This document shows positions 20,992 through 21,038 of a stretch of 21,038 nucleotides of DNA, piece by piece. Numbering within the stretch: position 1 is the stretch's first letter; each line of letters opens with the position of its first letter. This stretch comes from Acetatifactor sp. (GTDB lineage Bacteria > Bacillota > Clostridia > Lachnospirales > Lachnospiraceae): positions 1-21,038 of the forward strand of contig JAEDDX010000048.1 in assembly GCA_016293615.1 (NCBI GenBank), read 5' to 3'. The notes below the pieces were generated by a model that saw only the letters and a program-made list of their open reading frames with translations, made no database searches and was not told where the DNA came from. Both the position numbers and the translations under genes were made by a program.

Positions 20992-21038
20992 CTGTTCAGA
21001 ACCCCGTTAGGCGAATATGATGTCAGAGTTCCCATCAA

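Overview
The window looks like a chromosomal segment of a Gram-positive Clostridia member, most likely Lachnospiraceae. Evidence: strong AGGAGG-type ribosome sites and sigma-A promoters (TTGACT-17-TATAAT at 4891-4919), cytoplasmic glycoside hydrolases with Clostridia-like architecture, an HPr-like protein, an XRE regulator fused to membrane helices, and an IS200/IS605 element of the tnpA-tnpB type. By eye the core (about 2000-18400) is of medium GC, while both flanks (1-1950 and 18480-21038) are clearly AT-richer and carry accessory DNA. The taxon is inference; no rRNA or tRNA is present to confirm it.

Layout. (1) 1-1320, minus strand: a nuclease-like protein (PD...DFK signature) and two small membrane proteins, with an exact 38-bp direct repeat at 477-514 and 1283-1320. 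I read this as a fragment of a polymorphic-toxin cassette array: a toxin tip plus orphan immunity-type genes joined by a common junction sequence. (2) 1437-2386: an HPr-like protein without a phosphorylatable His, with its own promoter and a perfect 17-bp operator-like palindrome, divergent from an ArsC/Spx-type thioredoxin-fold protein. (3) 2561-4884: an XRE regulator with six membrane helices, then an acyltransferase-3 membrane protein. (4) 4891-8842: a two-gene carbohydrate operon, a domain-swapped GH3 beta-glucosidase and a GH43 enzyme, behind a near-consensus promoter. (5) 8843-9320: a large repeat structure (inverted copies, a central palindrome, five tandem 56-57 bp units) closed by a long bidirectional terminator. 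(6) 9436-11430, minus: an exported, membrane-anchored 5'-nucleotidase-type metallophosphatase. (7) 11645-14512: a 46-aa membrane protein with no ATG/GTG/TTG start, a GH27 alpha-galactosidase with an inserted sandwich domain, and an overlapping gene coding an SLH-like/rhodanese protein. (8) 14557-16584, minus: hflK-hflC with promoter and terminator. (9) 16787-18283: glpK. (10) 18440-20455: an IS200/IS605 element with tnpA, tnpB, end hairpins and a predicted omega RNA. (11) 20686-20991: a small XRE regulator.

The GH3, GH43 and GH27 enzymes have no signal peptide, so they probably act in the cytoplasm on imported beta-glucosides, arabino/xylo-oligosaccharides and alpha-galactosides. The nucleotidase is the only clearly exported enzyme and would release nucleosides and phosphate at the cell surface. 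The parts most worth following up are the toxin-cassette junction repeat, the intergenic repeat structure (a diverged copy follows glpK), the SLH-like/rhodanese protein coupled to the alpha-galactosidase, and the TnpB with a half-missing zinc ribbon.
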